Shown here piece after piece: positions 35,909 through 44,899 of a stretch of DNA of 64,000 nt. Under the pieces are notes generated by a model. The model ran no database searches and was not told where the DNA came from. It saw nothing but the letters and a program-made list of their open reading frames with translations. Position 1 is the first letter of the stretch; each line of letters begins with the position of its first letter. The translations under genes were made by a program, and so were the position numbers. The stretch is taken from positions 9,858,001 through 9,922,000 of the forward strand of contig NZ_CP107772.1 in the NCBI RefSeq assembly GCF_036345155.1, given 5' to 3'. Origin of the DNA: Streptomyces sp. NBC_00582 (lineage in GTDB: Bacteria; Actinomycetota; Actinomycetes; Streptomycetales; Streptomycetaceae).

Positions 35909-36340
35909 TCAGGCCACCCCGTCCTCCGTGGCACCGCAGTCGTGGCCCGTGCTGAACTCGCCGGCGCCCGAGTTGCTGTAACCGTCGTCCACGCTGCCGC
36001 ACGCCCTCACATACACGTAGGCACCCTCGGGGATGTCGCTCCACGGGTGCTTCGTGTCCGTGGTACCGCATCCCGAGGTGTTGTGAATGGTGCGGAAGTT
36101 CCACCCGTAGTTGGCTTTGTAGTAGGACACTTGGCCCCACACGGTGCCGCCGTCGCACTGACTGTCGTGTACCAGGAAATCGTCGCCGTTGGCGATGAAT
36201 TTCACCCATCCGTCGCCGTTGCTCGCGGACGAGACCTCCGAGTTCGAGCTGGCGCTGGCCGATGTCGCGGTCCCGATGAGCAGCAATACCGCGGCGGCAG
36301 TGACTCCGGATATGCGGCTCAGACGGACGCTTGCCTTCAT
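35909..36340 (-). CDS. Secreted protein of unknown function, 143 residues
   Basis: The N-terminus MKASVRLSRISGVTAAAVLL ... SASAS is a clear Sec signal peptide (cleavage near residue 30). The mature part has four cysteines (SQCDGG, SGCGTT, RACGSV, HDCGAT) and aromatic-rich strands such as VSYYKANYGWNFRTIHNT, suggesting a small disulfide-stabilised extracellular fold. I recognise no family. GGAAGGGG lies about eight bases before ATG 36340. It is convergent with the caspase gene, with only 18 bases between the stops. Confidence 0.75.
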   Translation of the reverse strand: MKASVRLSRISGVTAAAVLLLIGTATSASASSNSEVSSASNGDGWVKFIANGDDFLVHDSQCDGGTVWGQVSYYKANYGWNFRTIHNTSGCGTTDTKHPWSDIPEGAYVYVRACGSVDDGYSNSGAGEFSTGHDCGATEDGVA

Positions 36341-36667
36341 TCTCCAACCCCTTCCGACAGAAAACTCCTACGGCGCGGCACGTTGTGGAACGGGACGCGT
36401 GGATCGAGTATCCCCACATTCCCCGAGCCGGAGTTCGCATTCCGTCCCGAGGTCTTGGCCGTTCGTCCACACTCGGGCGTCGCCGAGAGCTGTGCGCATC
36501 AGAAGGACGCCGGCTTCGGGCGCGGGTGCAGGCAGATGCTCCGGGCCAGGGCGAGTCCCCTAGACCCTCGACCGAGCAGTGCCTTGGCGAGCGCCCCGCC
36601 TCGCCGGCCGCAGCTGCGAAGACCGAAGAATTCCGCACACCTCGTCGGCGTCCGGTTCGCCGCGCCC
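36341..36667. other. 327-base region without a recognised gene
   Basis: Between the secreted-protein start and the downstream membrane-protein stop no credible gene is seen on either strand. It must hold the promoter of the secreted-protein gene, but no -35/-10 pair stands out. Confidence 0.4.
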
Positions 36668-37285
36668 TCAGATGCGGGCGAAGACGTTGACCACCACTCC
36701 GATGTAGAGAATGACGAGGATGGTCCAGAAGGTGTAGACGATGCCGGGATACCGGATGTAGAGCGGAATTCGGATGGTTGGATAACGCTTGCGAAGTTCA
36801 CGGGGGGTCGGCGTACCCCCGAACTGCTGAGGAAGAGCCGCTCTACGCCACACCTCGTCGAGTTCGGCCTCACGCCACTGGCGGGGATTGAGCATGACGG
36901 CGGCGCGGTCGTCAGCCACGACGAGCACCGCGTCGGCGATGCCGCTGGAGTCGATATGGGTCCGGGCCACGAAGCCGGGCCCTTCGATGACGGTCAGTCG
37001 GCGTGCCCAGTTGCGGACCAGGACGGCACCGTCCACAAGTGCCACATACGTGTTCAGGGTGTGCAGGATCGCATAGGCCACGTACCACAGGAAGGGAAGC
37101 GCGACGAGGGCGACGGCCGCGGGGACCGCCATCGATCCGAGCCCCTCACTGGTGCCACGCCCGCCCGCGAGCAGGCTCGTCATGCTGATGCCTGGCACGA
37201 TGACCGCCGGTACGACGGCTAGTGCAACGCGCCCGAACCGGCCCTTGTCCGGGGATACGAAAAGCTCTGTACTGCGGTCATTCAC
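36668..37285 (-). CDS. Three-helix membrane protein with PH-like soluble domain
   Basis: A 205-residue protein with two N-terminal transmembrane helices (VALAVVPAVIVPGISM and VPAAVALVALPFLWYVAYAI), a soluble middle domain of mixed strands (about residues 95-165, including VEGPGFVARTHIDSSG-like segments) and a C-terminal helix VYTFWTILVILYIGVVVNVF. The arrangement resembles bacterial PH-like membrane proteins, but no named family is certain. The GTG at 37285 has GGAGG six bases before it. It is monocistronic with unknown function. Confidence 0.68.
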   Translation of the reverse strand: MNDRSTELFVSPDKGRFGRVALAVVPAVIVPGISMTSLLAGGRGTSEGLGSMAVPAAVALVALPFLWYVAYAILHTLNTYVALVDGAVLVRNWARRLTVIEGPGFVARTHIDSSGIADAVLVVADDRAAVMLNPRQWREAELDEVWRRAALPQQFGGTPTPRELRKRYPTIRIPLYIRYPGIVYTFWTILVILYIGVVVNVFARI

Positions 37286-37531
37286 GGCTGCCCTCCGGTC
37301 TCTCCACACACGGCGACCAAGGGAAGGCCGTCACGGACGTCACCCGCGCCCCAACTTTGTTGCTGTGCTGTCCCCTTCAGCGCTCTTCATTAGATCCTGC
37401 TGCCCCTGGTAGGGCAACTGCCCCCGCTGCGCGTTGAATTGAGGCCGTAGAGCGTCGAACTGATGCTCTGTTTCAGCTGTCTCCTGACGAGCTCGTGCGG
37501 TAGGCCGTGAGACCTCGAGCTCGGGACCCGA

Positions 37532-37738
37532 GTGGCGCGAAGCCACGAGCGGTTCGTCGAGAAACAGGGATTCGCCTTCCGGGCGCGCCCCGGTGCGATA
37601 CGTCTCAACGGCGTGGTCAGGTTCGGCCGGGAGGCGGTGTCCACCCCAACCGGCGACGTGGTGGGTGGTGGTTCGGACATACTCGTACTCGACGACAACG
37701 GCCGCATCAAGACCGATTACATGTTCCCGGGCTCCTGA
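37532..37738 (+). pseudogene. NTF2/SnoaL-like protein remnant, 5' truncated
   Basis: The frame ARSHERFVEKQGFAFRARPG, LNGVVRFGREAVSTPTGD and GGGSDILVLDDNGRIKTDYM matches the second half of NTF2-fold proteins. A full member is about 130 residues, but only 68 codons remain, the first helices are gone and there is no ribosome site. Its stop overlaps the end of the convergent XRE regulator by 22 bases. Whatever gene this regulator once served has probably been lost here. Confidence 0.6.
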
Positions 37739-38496
37739 CCGGGGGCGGCGCAAGCCGTTGCCCCGGCGGCTGCTGAGAGCGCCTCGGCCGTCGCCGGGTC
37801 GGCCGGCAGGAACGCCTCCAGCTTCAGCTCGGCAAGCGTCACGTCGACGGCGGTGGCGAAGGTCGTCACAGTCGTCATCAGGTGCAGCTCACCGTACGAG
37901 GACCGCAGGCGGAGCGGCACCGCGAAACCGAGTTGCCCGGCGGACGGCTCCAGCTCGGGCACGTAGCCGGTGAGTTCGGCGCGCAACTCCTCCAGATGGC
38001 CAAGGCGCACCAAGATGTGGCGCGCCCACTCGGCGAGGTTGAGGATACGGGGAGCCAGTCCGTCGGGATGCAGCGCCAGGCGGTAAATATTCGTGCCCGG
38101 ACCCACCAGCTCGGCAGCCGCGCCCTCGGTGATCAAGTCGAATGCGGTGTTCGCGGCGATCAGGTCACCGCCCCGGTCCGCAACCAGCGCCGGATACGGC
38201 AGATGCCCGCGGAGGATGTGATCGATCGCCGTGCGCACGGGGGCCAGCACCGGATCTTCCAATGAGCTCTCCGGGTAGGCGGGCGCATACCCGGCAGACA
38301 GCAGCAGCTCGTTGCACTCCCGCAGGGGCAGCTCCAGCGACTCGGCCAGGCGCACGACCATGTTCCGGCCTGGGACGGACCTGCCAGATTCAATGAAGCT
38401 GAGGTGGCGCTGGGTGGTGCCCGCTCGCAGTGCCAGGTCGAGCTGGCTGACATGACGGCTAGTGCGACGTTCACGAAGCGTACGAGGAAAGTCCAC
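37717..38496 (-). CDS. XRE-family regulator with MmyB-like domain
   Basis: A 259-residue regulator. The helix-turn-helix (SQLDLALRAGTTQRHLSFIE, residues 20-40) begins right after the GTG at 38496, and the MmyB-like domain follows (PALVADRGGDLIAANTAFDL). A longer in-frame start lacks conservation. It is divergent from the luciferase-like oxidoreductase at 38583, with an inverted repeat between them, so it probably controls that gene. Its 3' end overlaps an NTF2-like remnant on the other strand. Confidence 0.85.
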   Translation of the reverse strand: MDFPRTLRERRTSRHVSQLDLALRAGTTQRHLSFIESGRSVPGRNMVVRLAESLELPLRECNELLLSAGYAPAYPESSLEDPVLAPVRTAIDHILRGHLPYPALVADRGGDLIAANTAFDLITEGAAAELVGPGTNIYRLALHPDGLAPRILNLAEWARHILVRLGHLEELRAELTGYVPELEPSAGQLGFAVPLRLRSSYGELHLMTTVTTFATAVDVTLAELKLEAFLPADPATAEALSAAAGATACAAPGQEPGNM

Positions 38497-38531
38497 GGGC
38501 CTGTTGTAACGGCAGCGGAGGGTTCCAGGCC

Positions 38532-38547
38532 ATTCCCCGCAGGGAAT
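38532..38547. promoter_or_regulatory. Inverted repeat ATTCCC-N4-GGGAAT in divergent promoter
   Basis: A perfect 6+6 palindrome lies 36 bases from both divergent start codons, between the XRE regulator and the flavin oxidoreductase gene, and is a candidate operator for both. Confidence 0.55.
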
Positions 38548-38582
38548 TGTCGCCACTCGTTCCGGTCGTGAACATTGCCGAC

Positions 38583-39557
38583 ATGGACATCGGTGTACTG
38601 CTTCCGACCGGAACCGCCCAGTGGGGCCCTGCCGACGACGCCCGCGAGTTGATCGCGTTCGGCCGGTATGCCGAACGCTTGGGCCTTTCCTCGCTCTTCG
38701 TCAACGATTCCCTGATCAGCCCGCGCGTCGAGGCGCTCACGATGCTGGCCGCACTCGCCCCGGTGACCGAGACCGTGACGCTGGGCACAGCCGCACTGAT
38801 GCCGTTCCTACGTCGGCCGATCCAGGCAGCGCAGGCACTTGCGTCGATCGACCTGCTGTCCGGTGGCCGACTCACCGTGGCTGTCGGCGCCGGCTTCCCC
38901 GGCCGATTCGGGCGGCCCCTCTACACGCTGTCCGAGCTGCCGTGGGAGAGGCGCTTCGCCCGCCTGGACGAGACTGTCGCGCTGTGGCGGGCCCTGTGGG
39001 GCGGCGCCGGCACCTTCCACGGCGAGATCCTCCGGTTCGACGACATCCCGCCCACGACCAGGCCGTCCCGTGCCGGCGGCCCACCCATCTGGCTCGGCGG
39101 CGCGACACCCACAGCTCTGGCCCGCACCGGCCGACTGTACGACGGATGGCTGCCCTACCCGCCTGACCCCGCCGACTACGCGTCCGGCCTCCGCGACGTC
39201 CACAGAGCGGCGGCCGACGCCGGACGTGCGACCGAGGACATCGCCCCCGCCCTGTTCGTCTCGGTACGGATCGACGACGACATCGAGAGCGGCCGCCGGG
39301 CACTGGACGACTACGCGCGGGCCACCTACGGAATGCCACTGGAGGAGCTGGAAAAGATCCAGGCAGTTGTCACCGGCTCCGCAGACCAGGTGCTTGAGCA
39401 TCTAGGACGGTACGTCGCCGCCGGTGCTCGGCACATCGTCGCCCGCCTCGGTGCCCGGGACCTGCACTCCCAGCGCAACCAGCTCGAACGTATCGCAGAC
39501 CTGATTCCTGCTGTCCAGGGGGCGGCTGATCACGCCTCCACCTCGGAAAGCTCCTGA
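38583..39557 (+). CDS. LLM-class flavin-dependent oxidoreductase
   Basis: A 324-residue luciferase-like monooxygenase family protein. The TIM-barrel opening MDIGVLLPTGTAQWGPADDA, the segment VTLGTAALMPFLRRPIQAAQ and GRLTVAVGAGFPGRFG are typical, as is PPIWLGGATPTALARTGRLY. It should use F420 or FMN. ATG 38583 is chosen although the ribosome site is weak; a GTG 15 bases earlier is possible. It is divergent from an XRE/MmyB regulator, an arrangement usual for MmyB-regulated oxidoreductases. The substrate is unknown. Confidence 0.87.
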   Translation: MDIGVLLPTGTAQWGPADDARELIAFGRYAERLGLSSLFVNDSLISPRVEALTMLAALAPVTETVTLGTAALMPFLRRPIQAAQALASIDLLSGGRLTVAVGAGFPGRFGRPLYTLSELPWERRFARLDETVALWRALWGGAGTFHGEILRFDDIPPTTRPSRAGGPPIWLGGATPTALARTGRLYDGWLPYPPDPADYASGLRDVHRAAADAGRATEDIAPALFVSVRIDDDIESGRRALDDYARATYGMPLEELEKIQAVVTGSADQVLEHLGRYVAAGARHIVARLGARDLHSQRNQLERIADLIPAVQGAADHASTSESS

Positions 39558-39600
39558 GTCCGGCCCAGCGGCCACAAAGCGACGATTACGGGACAGCCCT

Positions 39601-40413
39601 TCAGGCGGAGACAGGGAAGTCCTTGCGCTTGATCTTGGCGCGGCGACCGTCCGGGTGGTGGAAGACGATGCCCTCGGCCAGGGTGCCGGGGGAGAAGTGG
39701 CTCTCCAGTTCGGCGAGGAACTCGCGAAGGCCGGCGTAGTCGCGCGGTACGCCCTGGTAGACCGGTGCCTCCAGGTTGAACGGCACGCAACGGTGGTCGT
39801 CCAGCCGCAGGGGGTTGCCCTGGATGCGGGGGCCGAGCGCTTCACAGGAGTGCTCGCCGTCCGGCCACGACGTGACGTCGGTGTTGCGGGCTGCGGCGAG
39901 AATCCATTTGTCCTCCGCGGCACCCTCGGCGGTGTCGACGTACCAGCCGTCCTCGATCCCCTGTTTCTTCTGCAGCGCGCTCGGGTTGCGCCGCTTCTCC
40001 ACCCGTACCAGCCGGCCGGCCCGGACGGTGAGGCGGACGTTGGTGCCGTCGAGCTTCTCCGTCGGGGCCCCCTCGCCGTCGAACACCCATGCACATTCCA
40101 CCCGCGGCCGGTCGACGACCCGGAAGTCGCCGTCCCGCTCGAACAGCGTGGGGATCTTCTCCATGACCTGCATGCCCTTTCTGACGTGACCGACCAGTTC
40201 CTCGTGGGTGATGGCCCCGGAGGCCAGGCCGCCCGCCAACGCGCGGACCAGGTCCGCGACCGAGACCTCGGCCTCGACGGCAACCCGCTTCAGCGCCTTC
40301 TTCTCCTCGGGCGAGATCCAGGCGACCAGCCGGGACCAGCCTTCGGGCGGTGTCCATCGCGCGAGCTGCTCCGGATTCTTCCGAGGCCGACCGCGTCCTC
40401 TGCGCTCCTCCAT
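39601..40413 (-). CDS. RNA ligase-family nucleotidyltransferase with RHH-like N-terminus
   Basis: A 270-residue covalent nucleotidyltransferase. Motif I EKLDGTNVR places the adenylated lysine at residue 120; later motifs include the acidic EGIVFHH (motif IV) and RAKIKRKDF (motif V), with VECAWVF and CEALGPRI between. This fits RNA ligases that join RNA ends. The first 70 residues are unusual: GRGRPRKNP looks like an AT-hook and ISPEEKKALKRVAVEAEVSV resembles a ribbon-helix-helix segment. The gene has a strong promoter placed so that the message is leaderless. It is divergent from the gene at 40689. Confidence 0.82.
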   Translation of the reverse strand: MEERRGRGRPRKNPEQLARWTPPEGWSRLVAWISPEEKKALKRVAVEAEVSVADLVRALAGGLASGAITHEELVGHVRKGMQVMEKIPTLFERDGDFRVVDRPRVECAWVFDGEGAPTEKLDGTNVRLTVRAGRLVRVEKRRNPSALQKKQGIEDGWYVDTAEGAAEDKWILAAARNTDVTSWPDGEHSCEALGPRIQGNPLRLDDHRCVPFNLEAPVYQGVPRDYAGLREFLAELESHFSPGTLAEGIVFHHPDGRRAKIKRKDFPVSA

Positions 40414-40420
40414 GAGCAGG

Positions 40421-40450
40421 ACCTTAGGGCGGCATTTAATGGTGTGTCAA
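40421..40450 (-). promoter_or_regulatory. Sigma-70-type promoter giving a leaderless RNA ligase transcript
   Basis: On the minus strand TTGACA (40450-40445) is separated by 18 bases from TAAGGT (40426-40421). The ATG of the RNA ligase starts seven bases after the -10 box, so transcription should begin at or next to the start codon. Confidence 0.6.
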
Positions 40451-40688
40451 TTGGCATAACAGAAAATGGCAGACGGGGACCTCGGGTGGCGCGACCGCAC
40501 CTGCGCCGCCGGCGTCGTGGCTCCAACTGGCCTCGGGCGGCTGCCCTATGAAGGGGTACGTCTCGCATGCGTCTCACTGCGTGACGAGCCGTAAAGCGCT
40601 TTGCTCTCTCGATCCGACCGCCCCTATGGTGCGATGACATCGGAGTCCGCGCTCACCGGACGGTGCCTGGACTGTGGGGGTGGTCGTC

Positions 40689-41057
40689 GTGGGTGTGTTC
40701 GTTCGGATCAGGGGCTGGCTGGAGTGCGATGAACGGCAGCTCGCTCAGGTCAAGGAGATCGTCGAAGCGGACGATCCCGATCGGACGTACGGCGGGGGCT
40801 GGGCCTTTCCCGCGCGGCAGTACAACTTCACCAATTGGGTCTTCTTCGGGGCCGAGATGCGCGCACAGTCAGTCGACTGGTTCCTGGAGCAACTGCGCCA
40901 TGTGGCGCGGGTTCCGGCCTCCGACGACGACAACGACCTGATCACCGGACTGTTCCTCGTGAGCCACGAGTCCGAGGGCATGAGCGAGTGGCAGGTTCGC
41001 GACGGCGTCGTGCTGATCGGAGCCCCGAGCGGGGCGTATCAGTTCCTTGACGAGTGA
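40689..41057 (+). CDS. Conserved hypothetical protein, 122 residues
   Basis: A cytosolic acidic protein of a widespread streptomycete family of unknown function: FVRIRGWLECDERQLAQVKE, GGWAFPARQYNFTNWVFFGA and SHESEGMSEWQVRDG are recognisable conserved segments. GTG 40689 follows a G-rich ribosome site (GGGGGTGG) and begins the conserved part; an earlier in-frame start at 40674 is less likely. It is divergent from the RNA ligase. Similar proteins are often found near conflict systems, so an immunity-type role is possible but unproven. Confidence 0.7.
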   Translation: MGVFVRIRGWLECDERQLAQVKEIVEADDPDRTYGGGWAFPARQYNFTNWVFFGAEMRAQSVDWFLEQLRHVARVPASDDDNDLITGLFLVSHESEGMSEWQVRDGVVLIGAPSGAYQFLDE

Positions 41058-41307
41058 GTAGGCCGGTGAGAAGCCATCGACTGTTTCTCAGTTGGTGGCT
41101 GGGGCCTGCGGAGACCCTTGATGGAGCTGGGGACGCGCTGCCTCGGCTGTCCTGATCTGCGGTTCGTCGGCAACGCTGATGTAATGACGTGGCCGTCCCT
41201 GTGGCCCAGGTCACAAGAGTCGAGAAATGCCTGAGGAGTCAGCTACTGTTTGATCAGGTGAACGGCTCGCATCAGGCGGGCGCGCCGCCTCCCCGCCGAG
41301 GTCTTCG

Positions 41308-41715
41308 ATGAAGCTCATCCATGTCTTCTACGCCTCCTGCGGCTGGTCGCACGGTTTCTCCGCGACCCGGCTGCCGGTCGAGGTCGTCTCCGGCGGCCTG
41401 TTCGCCGGGCCGCGCAGAGGGCCGATCCGCGAGTTCGGCCACGTCCAGGCCGCGAAGGCGAGCATCGCCGAGATGACCGGCACCGAGTTCGGCGAGCCGT
41501 ACGAGCGGCTGATCGCCGACGCGGTGGTCACCGCTTTCGAAGGCCCCGAGGCGTCGTCTGCGGCGGCGGACGACTTCCGCCGCGCGGTTGAGCCGGACGT
41601 CACCGGCCTTCGCGCCCTGCTCGCTGTCGACGGAGATTCCGTCGCCCCCGTGGCCCTTGGCCATGCCACGGCCGAAGGGATCGACCCGCGGCTCGCATCC
41701 CTTCGCCGTCCCTGA
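41308..41715 (+). CDS. Hypothetical protein, 135 residues, upstream of the right cassette
   Basis: Not recognised. The frame is uninterrupted, strongly GC at third positions, and GAGG lies seven bases before the ATG. Segments such as IAEMTGTEFGEPYERLIADA are helical; the N-terminal part (VFYASCGWSHGFSATRLPVE) looks different in composition, so the gene may be a fusion of two pieces. It ends 39 bases before the MBL-fold gene and could be in its transcript. It has no counterpart next to the left copy. Confidence 0.5.
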   Translation: MKLIHVFYASCGWSHGFSATRLPVEVVSGGLFAGPRRGPIREFGHVQAAKASIAEMTGTEFGEPYERLIADAVVTAFEGPEASSAAADDFRRAVEPDVTGLRALLAVDGDSVAPVALGHATAEGIDPRLASLRRP

Positions 41716-41754
41716 ACCTCCCCGTCCCCGACCCGACTCGGACAGGAGCTACAC

Positions 41755-42561
41755 ATGAGCACGCTCGACTTCAAGGTCCTCGATCTGGACTTCCCGGCCG
41801 GCAGCAAGAACAAGACCGCCACCCTCGTCACCGGTGAGACGGACGCCCTGCTGGTCGACGCCGGCTTCACCCGCGCCGACGGCCACCGCCTCGCCGCCGA
41901 GATCCTCGACTCCGGCAAGAAGCTGACCACCGTCCTCATCAGCCACGGCGACCCCGACTTCTACTTCGGCGCCGAGGTGATCGCCGACGCCTTCCCCGAC
42001 GCCGTCTTCGTCGCCACCCCCATCGTCATCGAGCACATCGCCCACTCCTACGAGGGCAAGCTCAAGGCGTGGGCGGCCCTCGGCCCCAACCTCCCCACCC
42101 GCCTGGTCGACCTCACCCCGCTCACCGGCGACCTCACCCTCGAAGGCCACCGCTTCGAGCTCAGGGGCGGCCCCGCCGGCCTGCCCGACCGCCACTACCT
42201 CTGGCAGGCCGAGCACCGCGCCCTGCTCGGCGGTGTCCTGCTCTTCCAGCAGGAGCACGTCTGGGTCGCCGACACCCCCACCCCCGGCGACCGCGCCGCC
42301 TGGATCGACCTGCTCGACGAGATGGCCGCCCTCGACCCGGAACTGGTCGTCCCCGGCCACCGTCTGCCCGGCACCGCGGCCGACGCCTCCGCCATCACCG
42401 CCACCCGTGACTACCTGATCGCCTTCGAGGAGGAGCTCGGCAAGGCGGCCGACGGCGCCGCGCTCACCGAGGCCCTGGTGGCCCGCTACCCCGGCCACGG
42501 CATGCTGATCGCCGCGCAGATCGGCGCGAAGGTCGCCAAGGGCGAGATGAAGTGGGGCTGA
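41755..42561 (+). CDS. MBL-fold metallo-hydrolase-like protein, right copy
   Basis: A 268-residue paralogue of the protein at 20795-21601, about 90% identical by eye. As there, the usual HxHxDH site reads SHGDPDFYFG, while the distal PGHR motif is kept, so the metal centre must be altered or absent. AGGAG precedes ATG 41755. It leads the right cassette, whose order (MBL, NTF2-like, SnoaL-like, binding protein) is complete, unlike the left one. It probably acts on a small lactone- or thioester-like compound, but this is inference. Confidence 0.87.
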   Translation: MSTLDFKVLDLDFPAGSKNKTATLVTGETDALLVDAGFTRADGHRLAAEILDSGKKLTTVLISHGDPDFYFGAEVIADAFPDAVFVATPIVIEHIAHSYEGKLKAWAALGPNLPTRLVDLTPLTGDLTLEGHRFELRGGPAGLPDRHYLWQAEHRALLGGVLLFQQEHVWVADTPTPGDRAAWIDLLDEMAALDPELVVPGHRLPGTAADASAITATRDYLIAFEEELGKAADGAALTEALVARYPGHGMLIAAQIGAKVAKGEMKWG

Positions 42562-42562
42562 C

Positions 42563-42973
42563 ATGAACGACTTCGCCGCCTCCACCGCCCCCGCCGACGT
42601 CGTACGCCGCCAGTACCTGGCCTCGGCGGCCGGTGACCTGGACGCCCTGCGCGCCACCCTCGCCCCGGACGTCGAGTGGACCGAGATGGCCGGCTTCCCC
42701 CTCGCCGGCACCTACCGCACCCCCGAGGGCGTGACCTCAAACGTCATGGAACAGCTCGGCAAGGACTGGGAGGGCTGGGCCGCCCACGACGACACCTACG
42801 TCGTCGACGGCGAGAACGTCGTCGTCCTCGCCCGCTACACCGCGACCAACAAGGCCACCGGCAAACCCATCGACGTCCGCGTCGCCCACCACTTCATCGT
42901 CCGTGGGGGTCTGATCGTGCGCTTCGAGCAGTTCGTGGACACGGCCCTGGTCCGCGACGCCATGACCGGCTGA
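42563..42973 (+). CDS. NTF2-like/SnoaL-like protein, right copy
   Basis: A 136-residue NTF2-fold protein (RRQYLASAAGDLDALRATLA, VEWTEMAGFPLAGTYRTPEG). Its ATG is one base after the stop of the MBL-fold gene, so the pair is coupled. It shares about 90% identity by eye with 20382-20792. The pocket-lining segment VRGGLIVRFEQFVD is conserved in both. It probably binds the same ligand type as its neighbour's substrate. Confidence 0.87.
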   Translation: MNDFAASTAPADVVRRQYLASAAGDLDALRATLAPDVEWTEMAGFPLAGTYRTPEGVTSNVMEQLGKDWEGWAAHDDTYVVDGENVVVLARYTATNKATGKPIDVRVAHHFIVRGGLIVRFEQFVDTALVRDAMTG

Positions 42974-43013
42974 ACACCCCCGATCGCATCACCGCACGGC
43001 AGGAGAGATCCGC

Positions 43014-43394
43014 ATGTCCGCAGCCGACAACAAGGCACTTGTCCTCGCCTTCTACGAGCAGGCGTTCAACGACTACCAGCCGGAGCAGGCCGCTGCCGCC
43101 CACCTCGGTGAGAGTTACACCCAGCACAACCCGGAGGCGCAGGACGGCCCCGACGCCTTCGTCGGCTACGTCCACTGGCTGCGCGGGCAGTTCCCCGACC
43201 TGCGCCTGGACATCAAGCGCACGATCGCCGAAGGGGACCTCGTGGTCACCCACAGCAACCTGCACCTGAAGCCCGGTGACCGCGGCATGGCCGTCGCCGA
43301 CTTCTGGCGCGTCGCCGACGGCAGGATCGTCGAGCACTGGGACGTGATCCAGGAAGTGCCCGAGAAGAGCGCCAACGACAACACCATGTTCTGA
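43014..43394 (+). CDS. SnoaL-like protein, right copy
   Basis: A 126-residue SnoaL-like protein with ESYTQHNPEAQDGPDAFVGY and FWRVADGRIVEHWDVIQEVP. It is about 96% identical by eye to the left copy, the most conserved member of the cassette. AGGAGAG lies eight bases before the ATG. It is followed by 365 bases before the binding-protein gene, a gap that is only 119 bases in the left copy. Confidence 0.88.
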   Translation: MSAADNKALVLAFYEQAFNDYQPEQAAAAHLGESYTQHNPEAQDGPDAFVGYVHWLRGQFPDLRLDIKRTIAEGDLVVTHSNLHLKPGDRGMAVADFWRVADGRIVEHWDVIQEVPEKSANDNTMF

Positions 43395-43759
43395 GTTCCG
43401 CGTCCGTACGCGTCCCGGGACGGATCGGCATCACGATTCTTTCCGGCACGCGTGCGGACACCGCACCACCCTCCGCGTGTCGCGCTGCATGGCACGGCAG
43501 GCGGGTTTCACGCTGCTTCCGCGGCCCTCCCGCTCCCTGGCGTCTCCGCCTGAGAACCAACCCGGCGCTGGCGTCGGTTGTCCGGAGGGGGCGTGTGGCT
43601 CGGTTCGCGCACCATGTGCGCACCCTCTCCGGCTGCGCGTCGCACCTGTCGCCGACTACCGGGTCGCGGCCGTCCTGGGCCGCGCTATGCGCTGTCGGTA
43701 CGGCGCCGCACGCGGGCGCCGCCGCACCGGTTCCGTTTCCCGTCAGAAAGGTTTTCCAC

Positions 43760-44899
43760 ATGACCAGCCTTCCCAGCCGACGCCGTCTGCTCGTCACCGG
43801 CGCGGGTGCCGCGCTCGGCTTAGGCGCGGCCGCCGCCACAGCCTCTCCTGCCGCGGCGTCCGCCAACGCCCCGGAGTCGGTGGGCGGCGAGGAGACCCGC
43901 ACGCTCGACGAGCTCTACCAGGCTGCCCTCGCGGAGGGCGGAAAGCTCGTGATATACGCGGGCGGTGACGTCTCGACGCAGGCCGACGGTCTTCGCAGCG
44001 GCTTCAAGAGCCGTTTCCCCGGGATCGATCTGACGGTTGTCGTCGACTACAGCAAGTACCACGACGTCCGGGTGGACAACCAGTTCGCCACGGACACCCT
44101 CGTGCCCGACGTCGTACAGCTGCAGACGGTCCATGACTTCGTGCGGTGGAACGAGCAGGGGCGTCTGCTCGCCTACAAGCCGGCCGGATTCTCCAAGGTG
44201 TACGCCCCCTTCAAGGACCCGCATGGCGGCTGGGTCGCCGTGCAGGTGAGCGCGTTCAGCTTCATGTACGGCCCGGCGGCGGTCGGTTCGGACGTGCCCA
44301 CGAGCCCGCTCGACCTCATCGACGCCAAGTGGAAGGGAAGGATCGCCTCCTCCTATCCGCACGACGACGACGCGGTCCTGTACCTCTACACGCTCTACGT
44401 GCGGAAGTACGGCTGGGACTGGCTGGCGCGACTGGCCGCCCAGGACCTGCAGTTCGCCCGTGGCAGCTACACCCCCAGGGAGGCCGTCACCAGTGGACAG
44501 AAGGCCATCGGCGTCGGCGGCTCCGGCGCGCCCCTGGCTTCCGGGCCCGTCAAGTGGGTGCTCCCCGACGGGGCTACGCCCTTCATGTCCTGGGGACAGC
44601 GGGCCGCGATCCTGAAGCAGGCCAAGAACCCCACTGCCGCCAAGCTCTACCTCAACTGGCGTCTGTCCACCGGGGAGCAGCAGGCCGCCACCAACGGCTG
44701 GTCGGTCCGTACGGACGTCGTTCCGCCGACGGGCCTCAAGCCCGTCTGGCAGTACCCGAACGGCAACCTCGACGGATTCCTCCGCTTCATGGCCGACCGC
44801 GCCGCGGTCGAGCGCTGGAAGCAGACGTTCGCTCTCTACTTCGGAGAGGTCAGGGGAGAGCCGTCGCCGGGCTGGCTCGGACTGCACCCGGGCGCCTGA
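43760..44899 (+). CDS. Tat-exported ABC-type substrate-binding protein
   Basis: A 379-residue periplasmic-binding-protein-fold protein of the iron/polyamine type. The Tat signal is SRRRLLVTGAGAALGLG at residues 5-21, with cleavage after ASA. The mature part includes LVIYAGGDVSTQADGLRSGF, VPDVVQLQTVHDFVRW, WKGRIASSYPHDDDAVLYLY and YLNWRLSTGEQQAATNGWSV. No lipobox cysteine is present, so it is secreted freely. No permease genes follow, and the protein may instead bind a ligand made or used by the preceding cassette. GAAAGG precedes ATG 43760. Two decayed relatives lie at 19801 and 21704. Confidence 0.85.
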   Translation: MTSLPSRRRLLVTGAGAALGLGAAAATASPAAASANAPESVGGEETRTLDELYQAALAEGGKLVIYAGGDVSTQADGLRSGFKSRFPGIDLTVVVDYSKYHDVRVDNQFATDTLVPDVVQLQTVHDFVRWNEQGRLLAYKPAGFSKVYAPFKDPHGGWVAVQVSAFSFMYGPAAVGSDVPTSPLDLIDAKWKGRIASSYPHDDDAVLYLYTLYVRKYGWDWLARLAAQDLQFARGSYTPREAVTSGQKAIGVGGSGAPLASGPVKWVLPDGATPFMSWGQRAAILKQAKNPTAAKLYLNWRLSTGEQQAATNGWSVRTDVVPPTGLKPVWQYPNGNLDGFLRFMADRAAVERWKQTFALYFGEVRGEPSPGWLGLHPGA

